A stretch of DNA of 64,000 nt from Planctomycetota bacterium (GTDB lineage Bacteria; Planctomycetota; UBA1135; GCA-002686595): assembly GCA_029259595.1 (NCBI GenBank), contig JAJDEW010000023.1:1-64000 (forward strand), read 5' to 3'. Made by a program: the position numbers and the translations under genes. This document shows, piece by piece, positions 36,678 to 46,219 of the stretch; within the stretch, counting starts at the first letter, position 1, and each line of letters opens with the position of its first letter. The notes under the pieces were generated by a model. The model saw only the letters and a list, made by a program, of their open reading frames with translations. It was not told the DNA's origin and made no database searches.

Positions 36678-39266
36678 TCAACTCGAGGAGGATTTCGCGC
36701 CCGTCGCGGAACCGTCGCCCCTGGCGCCGGTGCGCGTCGCGCGACCGCTCGCCAGGCGCAGAGCATTCTCGATCAAACCCAGGTGCGAGTAGGCCTGGGG
36801 GTGGTTGCCGAGCGAGATTCCGCCGTCGGGGCCGTATTGCTCCGCGTAGAGCCCGGTGGGCCCCGCCAGATTCGAGAGCGCTTCGAACAGCGCGCGTGCA
36901 TCGTCCTCGCGCCCGACCAGCCAGTAGGAATCGATCAACCAGGAAGCGCAGACGTGAAAGCCGCCCTCGATCCCGGGCAAGCCGTCCTCGATGCGGTAGC
37001 GGAAGACCGTCGGCCCCACGCGCAGCTCGCGCTCGATCGCTTCGACCGTCGCGACGAAGCGCGGGTCCCTGGGGTCGACGAGGCCGCTGATCCCGATCCA
37101 CAGGGCGGCGGCATCGAGCTCCGGCGCGCCGTAGGCTCCGGTGAAGGCCTGGCGCTCCTCGCTCCAACCCTTCTCGAGCACGTCCGCGCGGATCGCGTCG
37201 CGCAGCGCGATCCAATCCGGGCGCTCCTTTTCGTGGAACACCCGCGCGATGGCGATCGCGCGGTCGACCGTCAGCCAGCACATGACCTTCGAGTGCACGT
37301 GGTGACGTTGGGCGGTGCGCACCTCCCAGATGCCATGATCGGGCTCGTCCCAGCGGGCCGCGACGGCGGAGACCATGGCTTCGACGAGTCGCCAGTGCTC
37401 GGAGGAGAGCGGCGCCTCGCGCACGAGGAGGTCGTGGATCAACTCGACGATCGGGCCGAAGACGTCCAGCTGAACCTGGTTCGCGGCCAGGTTGCCGACG
37501 CGCACGGGGCGCGACCCGCGGTAGCCGCACAGTTCGCCGATCTCCGCTTCGGAGTCGACCGACGCACCGCTCAGTTTGTACAGCGGTCGCAGGTTGGCAG
37601 GCGAGCTCGTGTTGTCGAGTACGCCGAGGACCCAGTCGAGGTAGTGCATGGCCTCGCTGATGCTGCCGAGCTTGACGAGCGCCGAAGCGGACAGGGCCGC
37701 GTCGCGTAGCCAGCAATAGCGATAGTCCCAGTTGCGCACGCCGCCGATGTGCTCGGGCAAGCTCGTGGTGGCGGCGGCGGCGATCGCTCCGCTCGGCGAG
37801 TAGCAGAGCGCGCGCAGCACGAGCGCGCTGCGTTCGATCAGTTCGGTGGCGACGTCCGGCAAGTCCAGGGTGCCGGCCCAATCGGCCCAGTAGGCGCTGG
37901 TGAGGTCGCGCCGCTCGTGACCCAGCGCGACGGTGTCGCGCAGCGAACCGACGCCATAGCGCAGATCGAGGACGACCGCTCCCCCGTCGAGCTCGACGTG
38001 CGCGACCGCGGTCTGGTGCATGCCGTGGTCCTCGACGGTCCACACCACTCCGGGCGAGCGCAGGACGATCGGATCGTGGGAATTGCGGATGACGAGCCCG
38101 TGCTCGTGCACTTCCAGCGAGGTTGCCATGCGCCCGAATTCGAGCCGCGGCGCGAACTCGATCTCGACTGGCCCGCGCCCCTCGAGGATCCGGATCAGGT
38201 CCGAGCGCCCGGCGCGCTGCCGCGGCCGACCCTGGGAACAGTCGAAGAAGTCGGTGACGCGAAAGCCCTCGAAACGCGTCTCCAGCACCATGGAACCCGG
38301 GCGGTAGCTCTGCCCGGTCGGACGCGAGCCGTCCGCGGCGCGCACCGCGAAGAAGCCGGCGCTCGGACCGCCGACCAACTCGGCGAAGATCGCCGGGCTG
38401 TCCAGGGCCGGCAGACACAGCCAGTTGATGCGCGCGTCAGGTGTCACGAGCGCGGAAGTCCGTTGATCGGAGATCAGAGAGTGCTCTTCGATCGGGACGC
38501 TGCCCGCGCTCGTCAACCACTCGCTGCGCAGCTCGCAGAGCTGGGCGAGCAGGACGGCGACGTCGGTCGTCTCGTCGACGCGGTAGGCCGCGAGCGTCTC
38601 GCCCTCCCCGACCTTGACGCCGATGTCCGGCCCCTTCAGCGTGGCGAAGGCGTCCTCGTCGGTGAGGTCGTCCCCGAAGAAGATCACGCACGAGGCACCG
38701 ATGCGCTGGCGCAGGATCTCGATCGCGAAGCCCTTGCTGGTCGCGAGCACGGAGAGCTCGATGACCTTCTTGCCGTGGCGGGTCTGCACGTCGGCGATCT
38801 TGGCCGGGCCCTCCTCCACCGCCGCGAGCGCTTCGCGTCCGACGTCCTCGGGCGCGCGGCGGTAGTGGAACGCGACGCTGGCGGGTTTGATCTCGATGTG
38901 CAGGCCTTCGTGTCGCTTCGCGATCGCGCCCAGTTCGTCCACCAGGCGGTCGCGCAGTTGCACCAGGTCCTCGGAGAGCACCTGCGAGAAATCGAGATCG
39001 AATTCGCTGCCGTGGCTGCCGATCAGGCGGATGCCGTCGCCGAAGCCCGAGAGGTCGGCCAGGTCGCGCAGAGCGCGCCCCGAGATCACGGCGACATGGG
39101 TGTTCGCGAGCCCCGCCAGCGCGCTCAGCGCCACCTGCGTCTCGCGCAGAGGGCGGGCGTCGGCGGGGTCGGGCACGATCGGCGCCAACGTCCCGTCGTA
39201 GTCGCTCGCGACCAAGAGGACGGGGGCGCGCGCGATCTCCTCGAGTCGATCCTTGAGTTCGGTCAT
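36678..39266 (-). CDS. Trehalose-6-phosphate phosphatase fused to GH15 trehalase-type hydrolase
   Basis: This is an 862-residue fusion. Residues about 1-255 are a HAD-type trehalose-phosphatase (SDYDGTLAP with nucleophile Asp22 and acid Asp24; FFGDDLTDEDAF as the acidic motif), which makes trehalose. Residues about 265-840 are a glycoside hydrolase family 15 domain close to bacterial GH15 trehalases: RNWDYRYCWLRDA, GYRGSRPVRVGNLAANQVQL, HGIWEVR (likely catalytic Glu), AEQYGP, and GNHPQAYSHLGLIENA. One cytoplasmic protein could therefore both finish trehalose synthesis and degrade trehalose or related glucosides. The ATG at 39266 overlaps the otsA stop (ATGA), which indicates coupling and fixes the start. 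Phosphatase-GH15 fusions are known in other bacteria; the exact GH15 substrate is inferred. Confidence 0.9.
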   Translation of the reverse strand: MTELKDRLEEIARAPVLLVASDYDGTLAPIVPDPADARPLRETQVALSALAGLANTHVAVISGRALRDLADLSGFGDGIRLIGSHGSEFDLDFSQVLSEDLVQLRDRLVDELGAIAKRHEGLHIEIKPASVAFHYRRAPEDVGREALAAVEEGPAKIADVQTRHGKKVIELSVLATSKGFAIEILRQRIGASCVIFFGDDLTDEDAFATLKGPDIGVKVGEGETLAAYRVDETTDVAVLLAQLCELRSEWLTSAGSVPIEEHSLISDQRTSALVTPDARINWLCLPALDSPAIFAELVGGPSAGFFAVRAADGSRPTGQSYRPGSMVLETRFEGFRVTDFFDCSQGRPRQRAGRSDLIRILEGRGPVEIEFAPRLEFGRMATSLEVHEHGLVIRNSHDPIVLRSPGVVWTVEDHGMHQTAVAHVELDGGAVVLDLRYGVGSLRDTVALGHERRDLTSAYWADWAGTLDLPDVATELIERSALVLRALCYSPSGAIAAAATTSLPEHIGGVRNWDYRYCWLRDAALSASALVKLGSISEAMHYLDWVLGVLDNTSSPANLRPLYKLSGASVDSEAEIGELCGYRGSRPVRVGNLAANQVQLDVFGPIVELIHDLLVREAPLSSEHWRLVEAMVSAVAARWDEPDHGIWEVRTAQRHHVHSKVMCWLTVDRAIAIARVFHEKERPDWIALRDAIRADVLEKGWSEERQAFTGAYGAPELDAAALWIGISGLVDPRDPRFVATVEAIERELRVGPTVFRYRIEDGLPGIEGGFHVCASWLIDSYWLVGREDDARALFEALSNLAGPTGLYAEQYGPDGGISLGNHPQAYSHLGLIENALRLASGRATRTGARGDGSATGAKSSSS

Positions 39267-40645
39267 TCGGAGAGCGCGTTCAGGAAGGTTTCCGCCCAGC
39301 GGTAGACGTCGTTGAGCTTGACCGATTGGCGCATGGCACGCATCCGCTTCTCCACCTCCTCGGTCGGAAGGCTGAGAGCCATGAGCATTTTTGCCGCCAG
39401 GCCGTCGATGTCGTGCGGATTGACCTGCAGGGCGCCCTGGAGCTCCTTGGCAGCGCCGGCGAACTCGGACAGGACCAGCACGCCCGTATTGTCGAGACGC
39501 GTCGAGACGAATTCCTTGCAGACCAGGTTCATCCCGTCCCGCAGCGGGGTCACCAGCATCACGTCGGCGGCCAGGTACAGCCCGACCAACTCCTCGATCG
39601 GCAGGTTCTGGTGTAGATAGTGAATCGGAACGCGGCCCAGCTTGCCGTGCGTCCCGTTGATCTTGCCGACCAGCTGCTCGACGGCGCCCCGCAGGTCGGC
39701 GTAGTCGTCGACGGCCTCCCGACTCGGGACGGCCGACTGCACGAGCACGCATTCGTCCGCCGAAAGGTCGCTGCGTTCGAGCAGTTCCCCGAAGGCACGC
39801 ATGCGAATGTCGATGCCCTTCGTGTAGTCCATGCGGTCGACGCCGAGGATGATCTTGCGTCCGTGACCGAGGCGCCGGCGGATGGCTTCGGCCTGGATCT
39901 GCACGTCTTCCTGCTGTGCCAGGCGCTCGAAGCGGTCGACGTCGACGGAGATCGGAAAGGCTCCGTAGCGCACGCGGCGGCTCTCGAACGTGAGCTCTCC
40001 CGTACGGCCCTCGGCGTGGGTGAAGCGCCGGCAGAGCTGGGCGAAGTTCTGCGCCCCACGACGCGTCTGAAAGCCGACGACGTCCGCTCCGAGCAATCCG
40101 GTGAGGATCTCCCGCCGCCAGGGAAGCTGCGCGAAGAGCTCCTGCGGCGGCATCGGGATGTGCAGGAAGAAGCCGACCTTGAGGTCGGGACGCTTCTCTC
40201 GCAGCATCCCGGGGACGAGCTGCAGGTGATAGTCCTGAACCCAGACCGTGCCGCCCTCTTCGGTGTGGCGCGCGGCGGCCTCGGCGAAGCGCCGGTTGAC
40301 CTTGACGTACGGCCACCACCAGCGGCGGTGGAACTCCGGGCTGCGCACGGCATCGTGGTAGAGCGGCCAGAGCGTCCTGTTCGAGAAGCCTTCGTAGTAG
40401 TCCTCGAGCTCGCCGCGCGAGATCGGAACCGGCACGTTGGTGATGCTCTCGTGTTCGAAGGGCGCCGGCACGCTGCCCTTCGTCCCCGCCCAACCGATCC
40501 AGATGCCGCGCTCCTGTTGCAGGATCGGGATCAGGGCGGAGACGAGCCCGCCCGGACTGATGTGCCACTCCGACTCTCCGTTCCGCCGGACCCGGTTCAC
40601 GGGCAGACGGTTGGCGACGACGACGAGTCGGCTCGTTGCAGGCAT
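39263..40645 (-). CDS. otsA: Trehalose-6-phosphate synthase
   Basis: This 460-residue GT20 glycosyltransferase makes trehalose-6-phosphate from UDP-glucose (or another NDP-glucose) and glucose-6-phosphate in the cytoplasm. Family signatures are all present: VVVANRLPVNR at the N-terminus, PGGLVSAL, WVQDYHLQLVP (about 135-145), HIPMPP (162-167), GVDRMDYTKGI (268-278) with the phosphate-binding residues, and PLRDGMNLVCKE near the C-terminus. Length matches bacterial OtsA. The start at 40645 is chosen because MPATSRLVVVANRLP aligns with family N-termini; an upstream ATG would add 21 unlikely residues. Its stop overlaps the start of the phosphatase-GH15 gene. Confidence 0.95.
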   Translation of the reverse strand: MPATSRLVVVANRLPVNRVRRNGESEWHISPGGLVSALIPILQQERGIWIGWAGTKGSVPAPFEHESITNVPVPISRGELEDYYEGFSNRTLWPLYHDAVRSPEFHRRWWWPYVKVNRRFAEAAARHTEEGGTVWVQDYHLQLVPGMLREKRPDLKVGFFLHIPMPPQELFAQLPWRREILTGLLGADVVGFQTRRGAQNFAQLCRRFTHAEGRTGELTFESRRVRYGAFPISVDVDRFERLAQQEDVQIQAEAIRRRLGHGRKIILGVDRMDYTKGIDIRMRAFGELLERSDLSADECVLVQSAVPSREAVDDYADLRGAVEQLVGKINGTHGKLGRVPIHYLHQNLPIEELVGLYLAADVMLVTPLRDGMNLVCKEFVSTRLDNTGVLVLSEFAGAAKELQGALQVNPHDIDGLAAKMLMALSLPTEEVEKRMRAMRQSVKLNDVYRWAETFLNALSE

Positions 40646-40969
40646 CGAAGGGGGCCGCACGGACGAGCACGGCGCGGGTAGCCTGCCGGAACGACTCGCC
40701 CCCATCAACGCCGGTGGCGATCAAACACCGCTGGCCCTCTCCGGCGGCGTCTTCCGGTACACATCGGACGCGGCGAACCGAGGCAGCGGATCCGGGACGT
40801 CGACGTGCGACCGGATACGCGCCCCGAAAAGAATGCCGGGGGCCGGAAATACGCGCAGGAGTCCGCGCGCCTGCACCGCTGAGCCAACGGGCCCGAGCGC
40901 CCGAATCACGGCTCGAGCGGCGGATTCCGCACGCGCTCCTCTAGAGTGGAGACGGCCCGAAGGCCCTCC
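40646..40969. other. Divergent intergenic region (otsA / membrane protein)
   Basis: These 324 bases should contain the promoters of otsA (minus) and of the plus-strand membrane protein gene. I see no clear -35/-10 pair, strong hairpin or open frame worth calling. Confidence 0.4.
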
Positions 40970-42487
40970 ATGCGCGCCTCTTCTCCCGATCCCGGCCTGC
41001 GCCGCAACGCCGCCGAGCCACAGCCCGTCCGACTGGCGTTTTCACCGCACAGCCGTACGACGACCCCGCTCGAGCGCGGCGTGGCAGCGACGACGATCGT
41101 GCTCCTGTTCGCGGGAGTGCTCCTGGTGCCGCTGTGGCAGCCCGACGACGCGGCCGCGGCCGAGCGCGCGTCCGGCCTGCTCGAGGCCGCGGCCGTGCCG
41201 GCCGGCGCACCACGCGGTCCCTTGGGCCCGAAGTCGATCTCGAGCTCGCTGGCCAGCACCATTCCGGGCACGACGCTCGCCGTCACGGCCTTCACGCCTC
41301 CGTTCGACTCCAGCGACCGTAGCGTCCTCGAGCGCGCCGAGGCGGGCGAAGCTCCGAGCTTCGATGCCGACGAGCTGCGCCGCTACCGCTTCTGGACGTT
41401 CTATCTCGAGCACGCCTCGCGCCTCGTGAAGGTGACGAACGGCGCCTTTCTCGCCGACGACTTCGAGAGCCCGGAGGCCGATCCGGCTTCGCATGAAGAG
41501 ACCGGCCCGTGGCCCGAAGCCCTGGGTCTCGACGGAGTCGAGCCGTGGCCCGACTCCGTGCACCGCACGCCCGACTGGAAGACCTGGAACGCGGACCCCG
41601 GCATCACGGTCGGTGTGATCGATGGGGCGCTGCACGTGCGCGGCACGTCGACGCATGCGAGCGGACACAACTTCAACGGCTTCTTGTCCGCCCCGATCGC
41701 CGCGACGGACGTCGTCGTGATCGCGGACGTGAGCTGCGTCGCGCAAGATCCCGACGCTGCCGCGAGCACGGACGACGGACGCGAAGCCCTGGCGATGGTC
41801 CACCTCTGCGGGACCTCACCGGACTGGTTCCATGAAGCGGCCTTCGAACCTGCGAGCGCGGGCGGGCTGGCCTGGACTCACCGCGCGCGTTCGACCGGAA
41901 AGACCGTCGCGCGCGCGCCAGCGAGTCCGGCTCGCTCCTTCCGCGTGAAGCTAGCGCACGATTCCGCCACCGAGCTCGGGCGCGCCTGGATCGACGCCGG
42001 CCAGGGCTGGGAAGAGATCGGCGCCGGTCTGACGGTGCCCTTGCCGTCGGTCAAGCTCGAGCTCAAGGCCAACCTGATCGGTCCCGGCCTGTCGGTGGAC
42101 ACGAGCTTCGACAACGTCCGCCTCTATCCGCGGCCCGAGGTCGCGCCCGTGCGCCTGCTTGCCTTCGTCGGCGGGCGAGGCGATGCCGCCGACCTCGCCC
42201 TCGACGTCCACCTCGGTGACGAAGCCGCTCCCTGGATGTCGACGACGCTGGACCGCTTCGGCCGCGCGCGCTTCACGCTGCCGCCCGAGCGCGACTACCC
42301 CGTCACCGCGCGCTTCGTCTTCACGACACCGGACGGGATCTCCTGGGAAGAGACGCTCGTCGCGGACGAGGTACGGGGGCTCTACCCCGGCGACTCGTTG
42401 GTCGTGCGCCTCAACCCACTCGAGCTCGAAGGCGAGCGCGATTGGTGGCGGCCCTACTACGACGAGCGCGTCGCCGACGGTCGCTGA
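40970..42487 (+). CDS. Membrane-anchored protein with lectin-like beta-sandwich
   Basis: This is a 505-residue protein of unknown function. A single N-terminal TM segment (about residues 38-56, VAATTIVLLFAGVLLVPLW) anchors it with most of the chain outside. Residues about 150-400 look like a concanavalin-A/laminin-G-type beta-sandwich (DDFESPEADP, NADPGITVGVIDGALHVRG, DTSFDNVRLYPRPE), a fold used to bind sugars. The last 100 residues are beta-rich. The ATG at 40970 is preferred; a GTG 24 bases upstream is possible. It is divergent from otsA and convergent with the sulfatase-like operon. Confidence 0.75.
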   Translation: MRASSPDPGLRRNAAEPQPVRLAFSPHSRTTTPLERGVAATTIVLLFAGVLLVPLWQPDDAAAAERASGLLEAAAVPAGAPRGPLGPKSISSSLASTIPGTTLAVTAFTPPFDSSDRSVLERAEAGEAPSFDADELRRYRFWTFYLEHASRLVKVTNGAFLADDFESPEADPASHEETGPWPEALGLDGVEPWPDSVHRTPDWKTWNADPGITVGVIDGALHVRGTSTHASGHNFNGFLSAPIAATDVVVIADVSCVAQDPDAAASTDDGREALAMVHLCGTSPDWFHEAAFEPASAGGLAWTHRARSTGKTVARAPASPARSFRVKLAHDSATELGRAWIDAGQGWEEIGAGLTVPLPSVKLELKANLIGPGLSVDTSFDNVRLYPRPEVAPVRLLAFVGGRGDAADLALDVHLGDEAAPWMSTTLDRFGRARFTLPPERDYPVTARFVFTTPDGISWEETLVADEVRGLYPGDSLVVRLNPLELEGERDWWRPYYDERVADGR

Positions 42488-42521
42488 CGCCCGGACCTGC
42501 AGGCGGTCGGCACGCGCCGCT

Positions 42522-44732
42522 TCACTCGTCGTCTTCGGTTCCGGCGTAGCCCAAGGCCTCGAGCTCCGCGCGCTCCGCCGTTCCGATGCGGGCCGCATCG
42601 GCGCCAACGCGCGGGATCATGAGGCCGCGGACCGAGGGGAAGAGGCGCAGCCACAGCTCGTTCCGCCAGGCGACGTCGATGCGGTCGTGCTGCTCCACCG
42701 GATCGTCCGCCAGGTCGAACGCGGAGAGCGGAGCCCCACCCGTGCCCGCGAAGGCCGACTCCAGAGCGAGCAGCTTGTGCGTGCCTTCGACCATCGCCAC
42801 GGTCGAGGGCCGCGGCGCGCTGGCGCACTCGAAGGCGAAGACGGGCCGCTCGCGATCCAACGTAAGGAGCGAAGTGCCGAGAAACTCCGCGGGCGACGCG
42901 AAGCCCGCCATCTGCGCGAAGGTCGGGGGCAGATCGACGAGCGAGGCCGCGAAGGGAATCCGCACGGGATCCAACCCACGCCCGCCGATGAGCAACGGTA
43001 CGCGCACCTGCTCCTCGTACACGCTTCCGGAATGGTAGAGCTCGTCGTGCTCGTAGAACGCCTCTCCGTGATCGCTCGTGAACACGAGGTAGCCGTTCTC
43101 GAACCAGGAGCGCGTCTCCAGGTCCGCGAGAAAGGTACCGAAGCCGCGGTCCAGATCGACGGCGCCGCCCCGGTAGATGCGCTCGATCGCCGCCACCAGC
43201 GCCCGCGCTTCGTCCCCCGCCACGCCTTGGACGGCGCCGTGCTCCGAGAGCGCCGCCAGCTCGCGGTCGAGGGCATCGGCATCCTCCGTTCCGTCGAGCC
43301 CGAGCCGCGCGCCGTGCGACGCGATCGTCGCGGGGCTCACGTGGTAGGGCCGGTGTACTCGGTAGGTCTGCACCCAGAGAAAGACCGGCCGGCCGTCGTC
43401 GGCGTCGAGGAACTCGCGCGTGCGAGCGAGCGTCGCATCCAGGTCCTGGCGGCTCTCGTCGAACCACTCGAAACCTTGGTCGAGACCGTAGCGCTGGGAC
43501 ACGACGACGGAGTCCGTCACGGCCCCGGTGCGGTAGCCGCGCGCGCGCAGGAACTCCGCGATCGTCTCGAGCTCGGACGGCAGCGCCCTGGCCATGTCGT
43601 CGGCCGCGCACTGGCGCGGAAAGAGGCCCGTGAACATGGTCGAGTGCGTCGGCAGGGTGAACGTCCCCACCGACCAGGTGCGTGGAAAGAAGCGCGCCCG
43701 TCGCGCAAAGGCGTCGAGGTGTTGCGTCAACCCGAGCGTCCCGCCGTAGCTCGTCATGTTGTCCGCACGGAAGGTGTCCGCGAGGAAAACGACGATGTCG
43801 GGGCGTGTGTCACCCCAGGGACGCGCGGCCGCGGTTCCGACGCGGGCGGGCACGATGGCCGGCGCCAGGAAGGCCGTGTAGGCGAAGCCCTTCGACAGGA
43901 CCTCGAACTCGAGCCGCGCCTGGCGCACACCGCCCCTTGGCAGGTCGATCGAGCGCCACACGCAACCACCGTGCACCCCCGACGTCTGCTCGGCATCCAG
44001 CAAGGGGATCCCGTCGAGCAGGATCCGAAAGCGCACGGGCGGCGGTGCGCTCGCGTCGGCCGTGACGGCGACAGCGTTGTCGACGGTCGTCGCGACGCGC
44101 AGGCTCGCTCCGGGCGGCAGCGTGACCTCGCGGACGTAACGCATGCCGGGCCAGAGCGGGAAACCGAGGCCCGAGAAGCGGTTGCCGACGACGCGCCAGC
44201 TGCCGTCCGCCGCGACCCTTTCGCCCAGGCTCACCGCGCGCAGGAAGGTCCCGCCGGGGGGCGGCTCGTTCCCCTCGAGGCAGACACCGATCCGTCCCAG
44301 GGCGCCCGTCGTGAAGGTCCCGGGGTCGAGCCCGATCCCGTCCGCGCGGCGCGCGGTTCCGCGCTCGAGCTCGCGCTCGACCCCGTCCACGAGCAGGATC
44401 AAGCGCTCGCGCGGGACCCCGTCCGGCGCGCGTCCGGGACCGCGCGTCGCGGGGTAGGGCAGCGTCCAGTGTCCGGGCAGCGGCGCCTTGCGCCAGGCCT
44501 CGCTCCCGAAGCCCGTCCGCAGCCAGAGCGAACCCTCGCGCTCGACGAAGGCCGCGTCCAGCTCGGCCGAGTCAGGTGAAAAGGGCAACGGCCACGGCCG
44601 CGCCCAGGCGCCCTCGATCGACGCCAGCTCGGGCTCGAAGCCGACTGCGAGCGACAGCCACCGGGGCGGATTCCCGCGCCCGCAGCCGAGCAGCGCAGCG
44701 AGGACGAGGACGAGCATCCAGCGCGGCCTCAT
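42522..44732 (-). CDS. Sulfatase-fold lipoprotein with Thr at the nucleophile position
   Basis: This is a 736-residue protein with a good lipobox (LLGC, Cys17). Residues about 25-300 are an N-terminal beta-rich domain I cannot place. Residues about 310-700 have the sulfatase/alkaline-phosphatase fold: DIVVFLADTFRADNM supplies metal-binding Asp319 and Asp324, and TSDHGEAFYEHDE supplies the C-terminal metal ligands. Where true sulfatases have C/S-x-P-x-R for formylglycine, this protein reads TLPTH (Thr359). A formylglycine cannot form from Thr, so it is more likely a phospho- or sulfo-hydrolase/transferase using Thr, as in phosphoethanolamine transferases. It is the last gene of a three-gene operon; its ATG overlaps the preceding stop (ATGA). 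Confidence 0.85.
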   Translation of the reverse strand: MRPRWMLVLVLAALLGCGRGNPPRWLSLAVGFEPELASIEGAWARPWPLPFSPDSAELDAAFVEREGSLWLRTGFGSEAWRKAPLPGHWTLPYPATRGPGRAPDGVPRERLILLVDGVERELERGTARRADGIGLDPGTFTTGALGRIGVCLEGNEPPPGGTFLRAVSLGERVAADGSWRVVGNRFSGLGFPLWPGMRYVREVTLPPGASLRVATTVDNAVAVTADASAPPPVRFRILLDGIPLLDAEQTSGVHGGCVWRSIDLPRGGVRQARLEFEVLSKGFAYTAFLAPAIVPARVGTAAARPWGDTRPDIVVFLADTFRADNMTSYGGTLGLTQHLDAFARRARFFPRTWSVGTFTLPTHSTMFTGLFPRQCAADDMARALPSELETIAEFLRARGYRTGAVTDSVVVSQRYGLDQGFEWFDESRQDLDATLARTREFLDADDGRPVFLWVQTYRVHRPYHVSPATIASHGARLGLDGTEDADALDRELAALSEHGAVQGVAGDEARALVAAIERIYRGGAVDLDRGFGTFLADLETRSWFENGYLVFTSDHGEAFYEHDELYHSGSVYEEQVRVPLLIGGRGLDPVRIPFAASLVDLPPTFAQMAGFASPAEFLGTSLLTLDRERPVFAFECASAPRPSTVAMVEGTHKLLALESAFAGTGGAPLSAFDLADDPVEQHDRIDVAWRNELWLRLFPSVRGLMIPRVGADAARIGTAERAELEALGYAGTEDDE

Positions 44733-46219
44733 GGGTTCGACCTCGCGCGTGGATCGAGCGTCGCGCAGGCCTCGGCCAACCAGAGCAGGGTGAATGGCAA
44801 GGCCTGGAACACGACGCGCGCAGACGAGGTCTCGAGATGCCAGGCGAGCTCCTGGTGCGACCCGACGTAGACCAGCACATAGCCACCGAGAACGGCGAGC
44901 CAGGTGAGGGTCCCGAAGCGCAAGTTCGGACCGAAGACACGACGCGGGTGGGTCGAAATCACGACGAGGGCGAGCGGGACGACGAGCTGGCCCTGGCGCA
45001 GGTTGCCGAAGAGCTCCGTCGCGAACCAGCGTAGGACCGGAACGATCCGCTCGGGCGCTTGGCTCACCAGGAGTCCGAAGAACGAGCTGCCGCGCTCGCC
45101 GCCCGCCACGATGTCGCTCTCGAAGCCGAAGCGTGCGTTGAGCCCCCAGGTCGCGAGCACGGCCGCGAGCGGCAGCGCGGACCAGGGCAAGAATTTCCGG
45201 GCCTGCCCCTCTTCCCCGACGAGCGGGCCCGTGCCCCGGCGCACCCAGGCGTCCACCGCCCAGGCGCAAGCGAGCGCCAGAACCGGGAGCAGGCCGTCGT
45301 TCTTCGACCACACGCACAGCGCCAAGCCGACGCAGGCGATGCGCGCCTCGCGCGCCGCACCCGACGCCCGGAAGCGCAGCAGGAAGTCGGCCGCCAGGAG
45401 AAAGCCCGTCGCCACCATCAGGTCCGCGTTCGCGCGGTAGGTCGACTGCGCCGTCATGCGCAGAGCCGGCAGGAGCAGGAGCAGGAGGCCGGCGAGCCCA
45501 GGACGCAGCCGCCGTCGCAGCGCGGACGCCATGAGCAGGATCAAGGCCGGCGCGAAGAGCTGGATCGGCAGCCGGTTCTCGAAGTGCACCAACCCGCCGG
45601 CCTGGGCGAAGACGCGCGCCTGCAGGAGCGGATTCAAGAGCGGATAGTCGGCGTGCGAGAGCGGCGGCTGCCCGTGCAGCCAGGCCGCGTAGTCCGCGTT
45701 GAAGCCACCGCTGAGAAACAGCACCTTGGCACGCACGGCCCAGATGTGCGCCTCGTCCGTCGTCACGACCGGTAGGTGGCCGGCGCTGACGATGCGCTCC
45801 CAGGTGACGACCAGGGCGAGCGCCAGGACGAGCCCGAAGAACGCGCGCTCGAGCCCGAAGACGAGGCGCGAGCGCCCCGTGTTCGGAGCGCTCCGGGCAG
45901 GGTTCGAGGTCGCGCGCGGATCCGACTCCGGACTCGCCGGGCCCCCGGATCCACCACGCTTGCGCCGGCCGCCCAGGGCGAAGGCGACGATACCGACCAG
46001 CGCCAGACCGGCGTTCCAGAGCCCGGCCGAGGGATCCGCGTCCAGCGCGAAGAGCAGGTAGCCGAGCGCACCTGTCGCGAGCGCGCCCGCGACCCAGGCG
46101 AGCCCCAGGAAGCCTGCCGCATCCTCGCGCACCCGCGCTCCGAGCGCCCGCGCGAGCCCGCAGCCCACGACGAGCGGCAAACCCAGGAGGAGTCCGAGCT
46201 CGGGGCCGGAAAGGCTCAC
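44729..46219 (-). CDS. Polytopic membrane protein, GT-C glycosyltransferase-like
   Basis: This 496-residue protein has about 10-12 hydrophobic segments. Between the early helices is an exterior loop with TTDEAHIWAVRAKVLF; an acidic DE pair at this position is typical of GT-C enzymes (ArnT/PMT type) that use polyprenyl-phosphate sugars. A later loop reads STYRANADLM. Family membership is inferred from topology and this loop, not from a firm match. It starts with GTG at 46219, overlapping the upstream stop as GTGA, and its own stop overlaps the sulfatase-like gene start. This suggests the operon decorates an envelope glycan. Confidence 0.72.
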   Translation of the reverse strand: MSLSGPELGLLLGLPLVVGCGLARALGARVREDAAGFLGLAWVAGALATGALGYLLFALDADPSAGLWNAGLALVGIVAFALGGRRKRGGSGGPASPESDPRATSNPARSAPNTGRSRLVFGLERAFFGLVLALALVVTWERIVSAGHLPVVTTDEAHIWAVRAKVLFLSGGFNADYAAWLHGQPPLSHADYPLLNPLLQARVFAQAGGLVHFENRLPIQLFAPALILLMASALRRRLRPGLAGLLLLLLPALRMTAQSTYRANADLMVATGFLLAADFLLRFRASGAAREARIACVGLALCVWSKNDGLLPVLALACAWAVDAWVRRGTGPLVGEEGQARKFLPWSALPLAAVLATWGLNARFGFESDIVAGGERGSSFFGLLVSQAPERIVPVLRWFATELFGNLRQGQLVVPLALVVISTHPRRVFGPNLRFGTLTWLAVLGGYVLVYVGSHQELAWHLETSSARVVFQALPFTLLWLAEACATLDPRARSNP

